Shown: positions 24,830-36,340, numbered from the stretch's first letter. The stretch is 64,000 nt of DNA from Pegea sp. RAD2-039 (GCA_034620365.1 JAQGEQ010000235.1:62001-126000), one strand, 5' to 3'. Numbers and translations are program-made. The notes: a model not told the origin generated them from the letters alone.

Positions 24830-25744
24830 TAAACAAATTTTACTAGTAGATGGCTGTGAAGCTTATTTTTAGTATAAAGTTGCTTTTAAGGTCGTGTTTA
24901 TTTTCAAACAAATTAAAATAAAATCAAAATGTTCTTACATGAATATTTTTATGTTTTTTAATTGTTTGATAATTTATAAAATATAAAAGATTTTGTTAGA
25001 ATTCAGAGGTTTGTTTTAATCATCAAATCAGATCTTTTTTGTTTGAAGTTATTTAGGAATGAAATTTAATTAAGTTTTTAACAAAATTTTTGTCTAATAA
25101 GAAACAAATTCTGTGAAACTAAAACATTTCATAAGAATCTATTTATTATTGATGTAAGATTAAAAATAGAAAAGTAAAAAATGAAGATCACTTTTACAGA
25201 CATTCATCTTTTCTTGTATCTTCGACCATCTAACCCAACATAATATTTGATTTCATTTTAATTTTGAGATCATTTTAATTTTTTCATTTTTGTAAGTTGC
25301 CTTTTGAACTTGATAGATTTTGTAAATATTTTGTATCAAATCTTTTATTATTTTTTATCAACTTCTAACAAAATGCAAAGAAATTTATTTTCATTTTAAA
25401 TTGATTTTTTAAAAGGTTTTTCTTCTAATTATAGTTTGGAAGTAAGATTTATCTTTCTATTTATTTATTACATTTTTTAATTATATGAATCATCAGCTTA
25501 AGTTACTTTGATAAAATATATAGTAATTTTATTGGTTTTACAAGCATCGAAATAAGTTATATAATAAACTATATGGAAATTTTTTTAACTTATATTTCTT
25601 AGATTATATTTGTTAATTATTTTGTAGCAGAATTTTTATATTATTTATATCAGCTGATGTTTTTATCTAATAAGATTGATTAATGTTTAATATTTTCACT
25701 AATAACATTTGATCACTAACATCTAGAATCTAGCTTCTGGAACA

Positions 25745-26138
25745 TTTACTTTCATCTTACTTCAAAGGCGATGTTTCTATTTGGAAGAAAAAAGTAGGTG
25801 GAGGACTCCAGTAGTGATGAAGTCGATTTGTTTTGTAGATATTCAAGACGCTCAAGTGTTGACGAGAACCAAAAATGGCTGCAACCCAATGAAGAATAGC
25901 AGAGATTTTTTTCTCGAAGGATCTTTGTAAAAAATTATCTGATTGAATAAGTTTATTGAATATTTTAAAATACTTACAAGCTGTTACAGCAAAATTATTT
26001 TAGCTTCAGTTTGTCGTTTGTCTCATTCGAATAGAAGATGAAAGGTTTTCTTCACCAAGCAAATTTAAAAGATCCAAGCAAGTCCTAGAAGATATTAAAA
26101 ACATTATTAACAATCTAAGATTTAAAATAAAACTGTAA
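25745..26138 (+). pseudogene. Small gene downstream of Kelch A (copy of 49514-49744), unknown
   Basis: Codons for EDSSSDEVDLFCRYSRRSS at 25801-25860 are conserved with unit D, followed here by an in-frame stop near 25900. A second open stretch at 26004-26138 follows a good 3' splice site (TATTTTAG) and encodes LQFVVCLIRIEDERFSS... to a stop. The acidic/serine-rich start and basic second part suggest a small two-exon protein. I do not recognise the family. Confidence 0.35.
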
Positions 26139-26144
26139 AAGTAA

Positions 26145-26750
26145 AGAATAAAAATCTATTATATTTCAATGACAATATATTTCATACCAATTATGACCAA
26201 AATATCAGGAAAAAATTAAACTTTATTCTTTACTAGTATTCCGTAGATAAAAAATGTAAATATTGTAGCCAAACTAATATTAATACATAATGTCGATATT
26301 TCTAATGTTTTGTTTATATTGCTGTTTTCGCTTGTTATCATTTTGCTTTAAACTGTTTATAATTTTTTGGATTTTTTAACTAACAAGTTAAAAATTAATC
26401 TATGAATAGGATAAGAATAATAAATATCAACAAAATTAAAGAATTATTTTTCAACTACTCCTCTTTCCTTGTAGCTATTGTCTGTAAAGCTAACTATAAT
26501 ATTATCATTCTAATAAATATTAAGATCTTAACTAATTTTCAAGTTCTTGTAAATTTAAGCATCAAAATCTGATCGATAACTTCCAAAAATATTGAATAAT
26601 GATTAGATGAAAATATCACGAGTTTTTTGCTTTACAAGTTTTATTAAATATAAAAATATCAGGTAATAAATTCATATATCATAATTTATACCAGTTTAAG
26701 ATGAAGTATGACAAAAAAACAAAATTTAAAAAGATAAAAGGATTTATGTT
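26145..26750. other. AT-rich spacer, nothing recognised
   Basis: No open frame, RNA or repeat could be identified between the unit A end and the LRR gene remnant. Confidence 0.4.
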
Positions 26751-26752
26751 GT

Positions 26753-27325
26753 TTAGTTAATGTCTGTTATTTTTGAGATTTGTTGTACAAAACATCTTTT
26801 AGAACAACAAATGAGCTCTATAGGAAAATAATTTGGTATAAAAGCCAATCTAGTGAAAACGCTTTTCTTGACTCTTCAAATACCTTGTTGCCACATAAAC
26901 AAGTTTTTTTTTCTTCATATTGACGGAACAAATGGAGGGCAACAGGTATTTTTCCAGATAGTAATGTTTTCTTGTAAACAACATTGATACCCATTTCACT
27001 AAGCTTTGGTATATCCTGGCTTATTGACATGGTAAGAATTGTCTGGTTGTCAAGGTTATAAAAAGGATTACGATCAGTAACACATTGTTTAAGATTTGAT
27101 AATTTTAATATACTGGTAGGTAAAGATCTTAGCTGGTTATGACAAAGAAGAAGTTTCCGCAGCTTACTTAAGTCCTCAATTCTATCAGAAAGATATTTAA
27201 ACTTATTGGAAGAAAGATAGAGCTTTTTCAAATTCTTTAAATTGAAGATATTTAAAGGAAGTTTCTGGATTTAATTTTCATCTAAATTTAATTTCTTTAA
27301 AGTTCCTATTAACCTTGAATCACAA
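26753..27325 (-). pseudogene. Leucine-rich-repeat protein remnant, LRR1 (PPIL5)-like
   Basis: The minus strand encodes consecutive LRR units (LKKLYLSSNKFKYLSDRIED, LRKLLLCHNQLRSLPTSIL) and then a C-terminal tail with IPVALHLFRQYEE..CLCG and, in a shifted frame, ELICCSKRCF. Vertebrate LRR1 also has LRRs followed by a C-terminal tail with a CxCG element and a late CSxxC element; it acts as a substrate receptor of a CUL2 ligase. Here one in-frame TAA lies near 27270 between LDEN and IQKLP, and a one-base shift near 26830 separates the two tail parts. The upstream side is replaced by LINE sequence near 27330. It is most likely a broken gene. Assignment to LRR1 is inference from layout. Confidence 0.6.
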
Positions 27326-27329
27326 CTAA

Positions 27330-27592
27330 ATGAAACATAATTGTTCCATTTAAAGTTAGATGATAGAGTAATGCCAAGGTCTAGGACCAAAGACATTCGT
27401 TGAAAAATAAATCCATTGATGGAGCATTGCTTGAAAGAATTTGCAGCTGGTTTACGGGAAAAAGTTATAAGTTCAGACTTTGTTGGCTGGGCTCTGAGCT
27501 GCCAATTTGTAGACCAGTTTTCTACAGTGTTTAGTGCAGTTTGAAGTTTTGAAGGATTACGAGATAATAGCTTGATATCATCTGCATACACA
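27330..27592 (-). mobile_element. CR1-type LINE fragment joined to the LRR gene remnant
   Basis: The minus strand encodes MYADDIKLLSRNPSKLQTAL through SNFKWNNYVS, a central-to-late RT segment, in one open frame. The join to LRR codons near 27330-27345 lacks any 3' UTR or tail, so it is a recombination or deletion junction and not a simple insertion end. Confidence 0.8.
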
Positions 27593-27642
27593 AATAAATC
27601 ACCATCTTATAATTTAAATCAGTATAATAGAATTATAATCAG

Positions 27643-27766
27643 AAACAAACTCAACGGTAAAGTTTCATTATAAACCAGCAGATTGGTCAAATCATTCCTT
27701 ATTAAATACATTAAATGGCATTAATATGGATGTTAGCATGCCAATTCTATGTGTACGATATCTAGG
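27643..27766 (+). CDS. Candidate exon, unknown
   Basis: A frame open from 27639 reads KFHYKPADWSNHSLLNTLNG and onward. It is flanked by an AATCAG acceptor-like site and a GTAAGG donor-like site at 27767. It lies upstream of, and on the same strand as, the poly(A) polymerase exons, but I could not match it to that family. Confidence 0.2.
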
Positions 27767-27789
27767 GTAAGGTTTAAACTTTTGCTGTT

Positions 27790-28929
27790 ACAAAAATTAT
27801 TTATTGAAGTTTTTATCCGTTTAAAAAAAAATTTGTCTTGTTTCTACTCAAATTAAATTAAAAAAAAACAGGAAGTCAAAGATAAATTATTCTATGAAAT
27901 CAATACAAATATTACTAATACATGTTGTGAAAATGAAAATCTTAATGTCATTAAACTGTTTGTTTTGTTAATTATTTATTAGGTTAACATTCAAATATCA
28001 AATTCTTTTTCCATATAAGATTTTAATTAGAATAATATAAATACATAAATTTATAGATGGTAAAGTAAAATTCTAGTTGTGAATTGGCTACAATTGGATG
28101 GAATTTAAATTTATGCATTAATTAGAAACTTAAATAAAAGTTCATCTTAAAAATAAGTTTATTTTTAGAATAGATCTATGTAAAATTTGGTAGAAATAAA
28201 ACTAATTAAATCTGAGTTTTCATGACTTGGGGCAAAACAATTTTGTTGGTACACATTTTAAACTTCTCTAGTCATTAAATCAAAATCCATTACAGCTTTT
28301 CTCTTATAAAAATAACTTTCAAAATATAGCCCGAAGGTTTAACTTTGTTTGATTAATTTTTACAAATATAATGTTCTATTTAATAATATTCAGCGGTTTG
28401 CAAAATAAAAAAATATTACCAACACATAATCTATAAATTAACATCTGTAAAACTGTCTAAGACAAAATAATTAATTAAAATAATAATAATTTCTAAATAG
28501 TTAGAATTCTAAATTACTAGATACTTTTACTGACAGTTTTTAATCTTAACCAAATGTGCTGTTTAGTGAAATTATATTAGCAGCAAAATTACTTTACTTT
28601 AAGCAATCAAAGGTTTAAAACTGTCTGAACCTGCAGCTTAGAAAGTACTTCAAATGGCATTATTAATTCATTTGAACTTAAAACTGCGATTGAAATTAAA
28701 GTAGCCCAGTTAGTTTTCAAATATGATTTTTGTAACTAAGTTGTATTGAAATTAAAATGTATTTAAATCAAAAACGAAAGATTAATTCAACCAATTAGAA
28801 ATGTATGTTAATTAAAGTTTTACCACTCCCAAACTAAATAGGCATCACACTTATTAATTTCGAATATATTTTACAGTCCAAAAAGCCTGGTTTTGTCTTT
28901 TCAAAAGAGAAAACTACTATCTTTTATAG
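27790..28929. other. Spacer upstream of poly(A) polymerase exons
   Basis: I searched for the catalytic-domain exons of poly(A) polymerase (GS nucleotidyltransferase motif, LNGCRVTDEIL-like text) and saw none. The stretch is AT-rich without other features. Confidence 0.4.
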
Positions 28930-30408
28930 GAGTTTCTAAGAGGCTATAACTTATATAAAAAGTGTGCCAAAAAAGAGTGTTCATGGTCGCATTTATTTGC
29001 ACCTACAACTTTTTTCGATAAATTTCAAAAATTTATAGCTGTAAGTGCACATGCTGGAAAGGAAGATTTTAAAAGATGGTAATTAATTTACTTTGTTAAT
29101 GTCATAGCTTAGTATTTTTACTTAGCATTTTCTTCAAAAGTATTTTTACTGAATTGATTTGGTTTGATTAGGAGTGGCGTGGTTCAAGCTAGTATTCGAA
29201 AGCTAGTAGAAGCATTAGATGATGAAGATATGGTTCAAGAAGCTCATATAAATGTAAACTATTTTACTAAATCTTTTGATAAAAAAGAGTAAGTGTCTAA
29301 AAACATTTTTTATCTAATAAACTTACTGAAATCACAATAATATCACAATGATTACGTACGTTAAAGTTTAAACTGTTGCGTAAGAAAGGTAGTTCTATTT
29401 CGACAAACAAATTGTGTTTCGGTGATAGATTGGTAGTTAGATTTAACACTATTGTTTATTTAACCTAATAACTGAACAGTTCCAAAAGTTCTTTTAGGGT
29501 AACTCATCAAATGCTTGTAGTAATAATAATTTTGGAAAAATAATAATTTTGACTTTTTTACAGAATCACTCGTAGCTGGATCATAGGATTAGATTGCAAA
29601 CAAATTACTAAAAAAATTGAAATAAAAATTCTTGTAAGTACTTAAATAAGAGCCATGTTGAAGAAACTAATAAACAAATCTAAATAAAATTGATTTTTTT
29701 AAGGCTTTTCAATGTTCACCTCTGGAAAATGTTTGACCTTTACAATTGTATACAGTAAACATTGAAGTATGATATTCTTACTAATAAATTTCAGTTAAAC
29801 GAAATTGACAAATAATTTAAGTACTTTTATTAATCTTTACAGGTGAATGTTGCAGACTATAATAATCTACTGAGTTTTATCCCGGAAGATCAACAAGATA
29901 TAAGAATGATGATTAAAAATGTAAGTTTATTACAAACATGCAAAAATACAATTTTTTTTTGCTTTTACAGCAACAAACTGAAGGATCGTCCAAACCTTCA
30001 ACTTCAGTTGATACTTTTAAGTATGAAGATAGTAATAACATATGTAGTGAGAAAAAGCTGGAAGATACAAGCAGCGCTCGAGCAGCGAAAATTCCTTTGA
30101 AGACGAATTCCTTGAAAAGATCCAGTTCGATCTTAACTGACTCAGAACGAAGAGGAAAACGTTTGGCGAGATTTCGAAGCTTTGATTCAAAATCAATAGG
30201 ACGCACTCTAGTCTGTCCCCCAAACCCAATCAATGATAAACCTCTTGATGATATTAGAAACCGCATTTTACAATTAACCAATCAAAACACAACTACTAGC
30301 ATTAATAAAACTTCTACTACTTCTGCAATTGAATGCCAGCAGATACCTATTTGTATTAGCAAACGACATAAAAACTGTAAGTTATCAACAAGTAAATTAT
30401 TATCTTAA
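28930..30408 (+). CDS. Poly(A) polymerase, C-terminal half (RNA-binding domain and tail)
   Basis: Exons at about 28930-29078, 29172-29288, 29564-29633, 29843-29920 and 29971-30378, plus a terminal part, join in frame. They read EFLRGYNLYKK..CSWSHLFAPTTFF, DKFQKFIAVSAHAG, SGVVQASIRKLVEAL, AHINVNYF and RSWIIGLDCKQ. These align segment by segment with the PAPOLA/PAPOLG RNA-binding domain (EEFKQGLAI, WSKLFEAPNFFQKYKHYI, WVGLVESKIRILVGSLE, MWVIGLVFKK). A Ser/Thr/Lys-rich tail with SSSILTDSERRGKR follows, like the regulatory tail and nuclear localisation region of vertebrate PAP. The enzyme adds poly(A) to nuclear pre-mRNA. The last exon stops at 30406-30408 if unspliced; a donor at 30379 would lead to a stop within a few codons. 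The N-terminal catalytic half was not found upstream, so this is either the 3' end of a gene with a long intron or a truncated duplicate. Confidence 0.78.
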
Positions 30409-30442
30409 ATAGTTGATTATAAATCTTTTGTATAAATTTTAC

Positions 30443-30595
30443 AGAAGATGAAAATCAAACCTAGGAATAATCGGGTGCTTACTTATCCTGATCAATCAGC
30501 TCGCTTCAATAACTCATGTTTTAGTAATGATGGACTAAAAATAACTTCTAACAATAACCTAACGACGAATAATGAAGAAGAAAAGAAATTCTAAA
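30443..30595 (+). CDS. Possible additional 3' exon of the poly(A) polymerase gene
   Basis: After a CATTTTACAG acceptor-like site, a frame of about 49 codons (MKIKPRNNRVLTYPDQSARF, ending NNEEEKKF) is open. It is not in phase with the visible donor at 30379, so its use needs another donor. Asn-rich composition is compatible with a C-terminal tail. Confidence 0.25.
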
Positions 30596-30599
30596 ACTT

Positions 30600-31065
30600 G
30601 ATAATTACAATAAATACTCTTTTCGATTTTGAAAAATTTTTCAATTTAAATTTCTTTTGGAATTGACCAGTGATGGATATTCTGCTTTAATCTGTTTATC
30701 ATGATTATATGAAAAGTTTTTGTTTTTCTCATCATGTCTTTTTCTCCTTGATTTTTCTTGATCTTTTTAATTCACAAATTTATTCATGTTTCTTAAGTGG
30801 CGTTTCGTATTTGTTGTTAACTAAACTTATAAAAAATGTAAACAAATTTTAATATCTTTCAAAGTAATTTTTACAAGGTTTTAGTAAGTTGTGGTAAGTA
30901 AGAGATTTGTTTAGTTCGCCCAAAGTCTCACCAGATTAATGATAACATTTTCATCAAAACTATACAACCAATGAACACACTTAGTCTTAATTGTACTTAG
31001 TGTTTGCAAGTAGTACCGTAAAAATAATTTTCCTGTTCATTGTTTCGTGTGTGCTAAACTAGATA
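30600..31065. other. Spacer, nothing recognised
   Basis: AT-rich sequence downstream of the poly(A) polymerase exons, with no clear coding frame or repeat. Confidence 0.4.
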
Positions 31066-31069
31066 AAAG

Positions 31070-31260
31070 CTAAGTAACTAACTGCTTGGAGGATTTGTTT
31101 CAATTTTTTGGAACTTGCAGTCATATCAGGGATCTGATTTCATGTATCAAAGACAGAAATTATCTATTAAGAATAGTAATTTTAAGCATTAGAGCAACTC
31201 CGTACCACTCACAGGGTAATTATTCGTTATAGAGCTATAAAGGAATTGTCTGAATAGCCG
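31070..31260. repeat. Dispersed repeat, copy 2 (first copy at 5113-5315)
   Basis: Same order of words as the first copy, including AACTTGCAGTCATATCAGGG and AGCAACTCCGTACCACTCAC. It stands about 570 bases upstream of a LINE ORF1 fragment in the same mosaic. Confidence 0.6.
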
Positions 31261-31734
31261 TGAGGTGAACGCTAATGTCTAAAAAACCAATGGAGACTGG
31301 GAGAAGGTGTTAGCAGTTAAGCCCTATTTGCTCTATTTTTTTGTGTATCGACAAACTAGAGATTGCTGAAAAGAGAGAATATTCCAGGGAAATTACCGGA
31401 TTTGGTTTTAAGTCTTATGGAACTTTTTACATAGAAGCAAGTAGGATAAGAGCTTTAACAAGAATAACTACTAGATGAGAATCCAATTTAAGCACGGATT
31501 AACAATACCATCATTTCGTTGAGGGTTATTGCCATATCTAAGTGCTGATCAACAGGACTTTAAATTATCCTCTGTTGAATTGATAAAGAGGATACGCGAT
31601 TTCGTTCACCAAGTGATGTTCATTAGTTCTTTATGAGAAAATAAAAAACGAATATCTTGAAGTAACTTACTACAGCTATTATATAGTGACAAGATGACCT
31701 GCTGTAAAACTACTGTATTGTTCATTAATTTAAT

Positions 31735-31812
31735 AAATCTAAAACTAGAGAAACTGTTTGGTAAAGGAAGTTTTGGTAGCGTTGTTACTGTTAATGATAT
31801 GAAACAAAAGAG
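31735..31812 (+). pseudogene. Fragment of the protein kinase gene (glycine-rich loop)
   Basis: About 78 bases encode NLKLEKLFGKGSFGSVVTVND, nearly the same as the glycine-rich loop region of the kinase gene at 46070-46150 (KLVGRGNFGSVV). Nothing of the remaining kinase follows; the sequence passes into LINE ORF1 within about 35 bases. Confidence 0.8.
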
Positions 31813-31847
31813 TTATGATATACCAACTTGCTCAGAATAAGCTTGCA

Positions 31848-32985
31848 ATGGTAATTGCCAATCATGCAATAAAAAATTTTTTGGTGGAGATCCGGCAATG
31901 GAATGGATTAAATGCTTCTCCTGGTTTCATCTCACCTGTAGTGATGTGAGCTAACAATTTCATGAACTGATTTGAAACAACTAACTGAAGCAAATGGGAT
32001 TTAAATGGTTCTGCATTAAATGCATAACCATAGACATACCATCTACCTCCTCTAATTTTAACGAAGTATCCGACATCAGCAAATCTGTATCTACTGAATT
32101 GGCCTAATTTAAATCTGAAAGAAACCTGTCACATAGGCCTCGATAATCGGTGATTCCGGTTCCGACAAAAATTCTAGTATGGTGCAGCTTCTCGCCAAAA
32201 AGTCACCGACACGCACAAAATATTTCCTTTGGAAGACAAAGAAAACAATCTGACCATCAATCATGTCTCTGTGACTGATAAACATGATGACAGTAAGTTT
32301 TTTATCAAATGTGCTCCCAAAGCGTTAGTTTTGTGGACGTTCCAAAGATATTAATGACCAGACTTGCAGCAAAGAGCTCAAATCATCAAAGACCGTTGAA
32401 AGTGTCCTTTCAGGAAAGATGAGACAAACGCAAGTTTCTTCACCTAGCAACAAAACGTTTTTTGCTTCATAAATCACTTATTTATCTTTCTTACTTGATA
32501 ACACCGACCAGCTTTTGATGAAACCAGAGAATAAAGTTGAAGTGCTAAACAAACAATTTAATAGCATTTTTATAACCGATGACGTCAACATTCTTATTAT
32601 TTCCTACGCTGGCACTCTTACAAATGTCTCTGAGATGGTAGATCTGGCCATAACGGTCAATATGGTATCTAAGGCTATTTCTTCTTTAAAATCATCAGTT
32701 TACGACACCCCAGATCCTATCACAGTATTAAGTATTGGTATTAAGAAAAACTATTTCTTCTTTACAACTCCCTTTAGCTGCTCTTTAACATGATTCTTAG
32801 GCGAGGAAGAGTTCTGCAAATTTGGAAGAAAGCTTTTATTACTCCAATTCATAAAAAGGGTCCCACAAACACTGCACTTAACTACAGATCAGTTTCGCTG
32901 ACTTCAGTTATCTGCAGAACTCAAGAGCATATCATTCACAATCATATGACCAGTCATTTGATGGAGCACCATCTAATATCTACAA
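31848..32985 (+). mobile_element. Decayed CR1-type LINE with ORF1 PHD-like finger and inter-domain ORF2 part
   Basis: The first 200 bases encode CNGNCQSCNKKFF..IKCFSWFHLTCSDVS and then MGFKWFCIKC, the C4HC3 finger also seen at 17920-18090. ORF1 text continues to about 32420. Then it jumps to ORF2 between endonuclease and RT (MKPENKVEVLNKQFNSIFIT) and to the start of RT, ending near 32985 at the HLMEHHLIS codons. It is full of stops and has internal deletions. Confidence 0.82.
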
Positions 32986-32994
32986 TCTAATATC

Positions 32995-33395
32995 TATAAA
33001 GGCAGTGTTTCTAGGACCCTTTTCATGAGTTGGAGTAATTATAGATTTCTTTCAAATTCGTGGAACTCTTCCTCGCCCTAATAGTTATCTTAGAGAGTAG
33101 CCAAAAAGGTAGTGATAAAGAGGAATTAGTTTTTCTTAAAACCAACGCTGGGATCTGATCTGGGGTGTTGGAAACTGATCATTTTAAAGAAGAAGTAGCT
33201 TTAGATACTATATCGACAGTTATCTCCAGATCTATTATCTCAGAGACATTTGTAAGAAAGTCAGAATAGAAAAAAGAAGGAGTATTGCCATCATCGCTTA
33301 TAAAAACGTTATTAAATCGTTTGTTTAGCACTTCAGCTGTATTCTCTGATTCCTTCACAAGCTGGCCAGTGTTACCGTGTAAGGGATTCATACAT
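32995..33395 (-). mobile_element. CR1-type LINE fragment in opposite orientation
   Basis: The minus strand carries the same ORF2 interval (AEVLNKRFNNVFISDDGNT through SKATSSLK and on to the early RT region) as the plus-strand piece just before it. The two copies meet near 32990 in a tail-to-tail inverted arrangement, which could arise by foldback or twin-priming-like events. Confidence 0.8.
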
Positions 33396-33399
33396 CAAT

Positions 33400-33980
33400 A
33401 TCATCATTTGTACAAAAAATATTAAGTCGAAAACTCTTACAGAACAAACTAAAAGCTTTAATGTAAGAAAATGTAGAAATGTGAAATTGAAGTTAGTAAT
33501 TGGCAAGGCTATAGGTCACATCAAATATAAAGCTGTATTACAACATCCTTCTTGCTTAATAAAAACATCTATTGTTTTAATAATACAAGCTGTATTACAT
33601 GTCTTTGATTACTCATTATTCTACAGCTACGTGCTTTTCTAGTGGAAGGACTCTATCATTATTCATAAATGTGAGACAGAAATCACTAAATTACCAACCA
33701 AATTCACTCGCTAATACCTTCTGCTGAGTATTTGAATTGATTAATCTTGACAGAAAGTTTTGAGTTATGTTCTCAAAATCTATTTCCTCTATAATTTACA
33801 ATTTAGATTACTTTTTAAATTACCCTTCAGCTATTGTCTTGTCTCCACCAGTGACTGTACTACTTAGCAAACAATTTAACAACAACGAATACGGACAATG
33901 GCAAAGCCTTTAACTCAGTTTCACATCCGATATAAGTAAGAACTCTCCGACAGTTTAACATTTAATCCACTCTTATCTTT
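33400..33980. other. Spacer before Kelch copy B
   Basis: No gene is recognised. A word AAGCTGTATTACA occurs twice (about 33521 and 33588). Confidence 0.35.
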
Positions 33981-33984
33981 AAAT

Positions 33985-35282
33985 GAAAATTTAATTTCCA
34001 TGAAGTTAGAAAATTGTGAAATAATTAAAGATACTTGTTATGAACATCTCAGCAAGGTTCTCGATGACCTCAAAGCTTACATTCCAATTGAAAGTAAGCC
34101 AAGACAACTTGATATTCGGCAGGTAAGATTATTTAATTAAATACTTTTCACTTCAACGACTGACATATGACGTCACAGGTGATGTACGACATTGATGAAT
34201 TTTGTAGATCTGATGAGAAATCTTTGAAAAATCCAGAGTTTAGTTTGTCTGAAACATATGTTTGGTTTAAACTTCCGAAGATGTGTCCTCGAAGTGATTC
34301 AAAATCTGGTGTAATTAACGGTTTCATATATATGTTAAGAGATAATGGTGATATGGCAAGGTTAAAAGCATGAAGCAAATGAAGATGACGTCATCACATT
34401 TCCAGATACAACCCAATTTCAATTGAGTGGAAGAAGTGCAAAAGTTTAAATGATATATTTTACGAGGCATGAACTGAAGCAATTGATAATGAATTGTATT
34501 TTGTTGAAAACAGATTGATGAAGTGAGTGATGAAATGAGATTTTAACCAAAAGTTCACTGTTAAAAACTATTATATTATTTCCAGATACAATCCGATCAC
34601 TGATAGATGGACGCAAAGAGCTTCACTAAATAGGCGTGGTTGTTCTTTCGAGTGTGCTGTCTTCAACCGGATGTTGTATGCTGTTGGTGGTAAACATCTT
34701 TATGATGCAGTTGCTTATGTGGATAAATATGATCCACAGAGGGACGAATGGAGTTTTGCAAAATCGTTGTTGACACGTCGAAGTCATCTAGGCATTTGCT
34801 GATGACGTCACGATGATGTTTTGATCTTATGATGATAACTAATTCTAAAATCATTAAAGCTGTAGTCACGCTTGGCAACTATATCTACGTCATACTTAAA
34901 GACTGTTGAAAGATACGATGTCCTCAATGATAATTGGGAATTTGTAGCAAGTATGAAAATTGCAAGACGCTGGCCAAAAGCTGTTGTCTTTAATAAGAAG
35001 ATTTATGTTTTTGGTAAAACTTTTCTTATGTTTGGAATTGAAAATTTTTAATCAAATTTTTTTATGATGTTTAAAATAATTTGCATAATTATGATGAGCT
35101 TGTTGATTGTTTCAGGAGCTTTATCTCATATAGGTATAGAAGACTATGTGAAAACTGTCGAATGTTACAATGAAGTAACAAATGAATGGAAAGAATTTGC
35201 AAGAACGAATGAAAGGATTGATCAAGTCATAGTCAGCTATCAACCATGTGTACCTGACATATGTGTAAATTTCCCATTTTAA
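33985..35282 (+). pseudogene. BTB-Kelch gene copy B, 5'-truncated
   Basis: Homology begins inside exon 6 (KLENCEIIKDTCYEHLSKV), so the BTB and most of the BACK region are absent. Exons 7 to 11 follow in the usual order with their short introns, ending in the shared C-terminus SYQPCVPDICVNFPF. Exon 8 is diverged and shortened, and exon 10 lacks the codons around the YAIGG pair between YIYV and LKTVERYD. No promoter or start is available. A non-coding flank shared with the other units continues downstream to about 36340. Confidence 0.85.
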
Positions 35283-36340
35283 TAAATAAATTTTACTAGT
35301 AGATGGCTGTGAAGCTTATTTTTAGTATAAAGTTGCTTTTGAGGTCGTGTTTATTTTCAAACAATTCAAAATAAATTCAAAATGTTCTTACATGAATATT
35401 TTTATGTTTTTTAATTGTTTGATAATTTACAAAATATAAAAGAATTTGTTAGAATTTAGAGATTTATTTTAATCATCAAATCAGATCTTTTTTGTTTGAA
35501 GTTTTTTATGAGTGAAATTTCATTAAATGTATAACAAATTTTTTGTCTAATAATAAACAAATTCTGTGTAATTAAAACATTTATTAACAATCTAAATTTA
35601 AAAATGAAAGAGTAAAGAATGAAGATCACTTTTACAGAGATTCATCTTTCTTGTATCTTCGACCATCTAACCCAACATATTATTTGATTTCATTCAGACC
35701 AATTTAATTCATAAATTTATTAATTTTTTTAATTAGATTTTTGAACTTGATAGATTTTGTAAATATTTTGTATCAAATCTTTTATTATTTTTTATCAACT
35801 TCTAACAAAATGTAAAGAAATTTATTATCATTTTAATATGAATTTCTTTAAGGTATTTCTTCCAATTATAGTTTTGAAGTTAGATTTATCTTTCTATTTA
35901 TCTATTGCATTTTTTAATTATATGAATCATCAGCTTAAGTTGCTTTCATAAAATATATAGTAATTTTATTAGTTTTATCAAGCATCGAAATAAGTTATAT
36001 AATAAACTATTTGGATATATTTTACTGATATTTCTTAGATGATATTTTTAAAGTAGTTTTTAGCAGAATTTTTATAGTAAATATATCAGCTGATATTTTT
36101 GTTTAATAAGATTGATTAATTGTTAAATATTTTTACAAATAACATTTGATCACTTCGAATTTTAAATTTTAATAAAACAAACTGCTAAATTAATTCAAAT
36201 GAATTTTTAGTTGAAAGTTTTAAGTTTCAGATTCCAATCTCAGAGATGCTGGTCGGATTTTGTCAACGTAACTTTGTTTAAGATCATGTCTTTAGACTTT
36301 CGTTGGAGTTTTACTGACATCAGTGTAAAACCAGTTGAAA
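35283..36340 (+). repeat. Downstream flank of Kelch unit B
   Basis: Non-coding sequence matches the 3' flanks of copies A, C (reverse) and D (reverse), for example the words ACCATCTAACCCAACATA near 35665 and GCATCGAAATAAGTTATATAAT near 35982. The word TCTTTAGACTTTCGTTGGAG near 36290 corresponds to unit D near 49400. Confidence 0.75.

Larger units (their letters stand above)
20335..25930 (+). repeat. Kelch duplication unit A
   Basis: The block from GCTACTAGTTCCAATAC near 20340 to about 25930 has reverse-complement homology to units C and D, including non-coding DNA 1.7 kb upstream of the Kelch start and about 1.1 kb downstream of its stop. The upstream edge abuts the (AATA)n tail of the LINE that ends at 20334. 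Confidence 0.85.

Noticed and set aside
29913-30281. 122-codon minus-strand frame
   Set aside because: Antisense of the poly(A) polymerase tail exon, which has splice sites and family matches on the plus strand.
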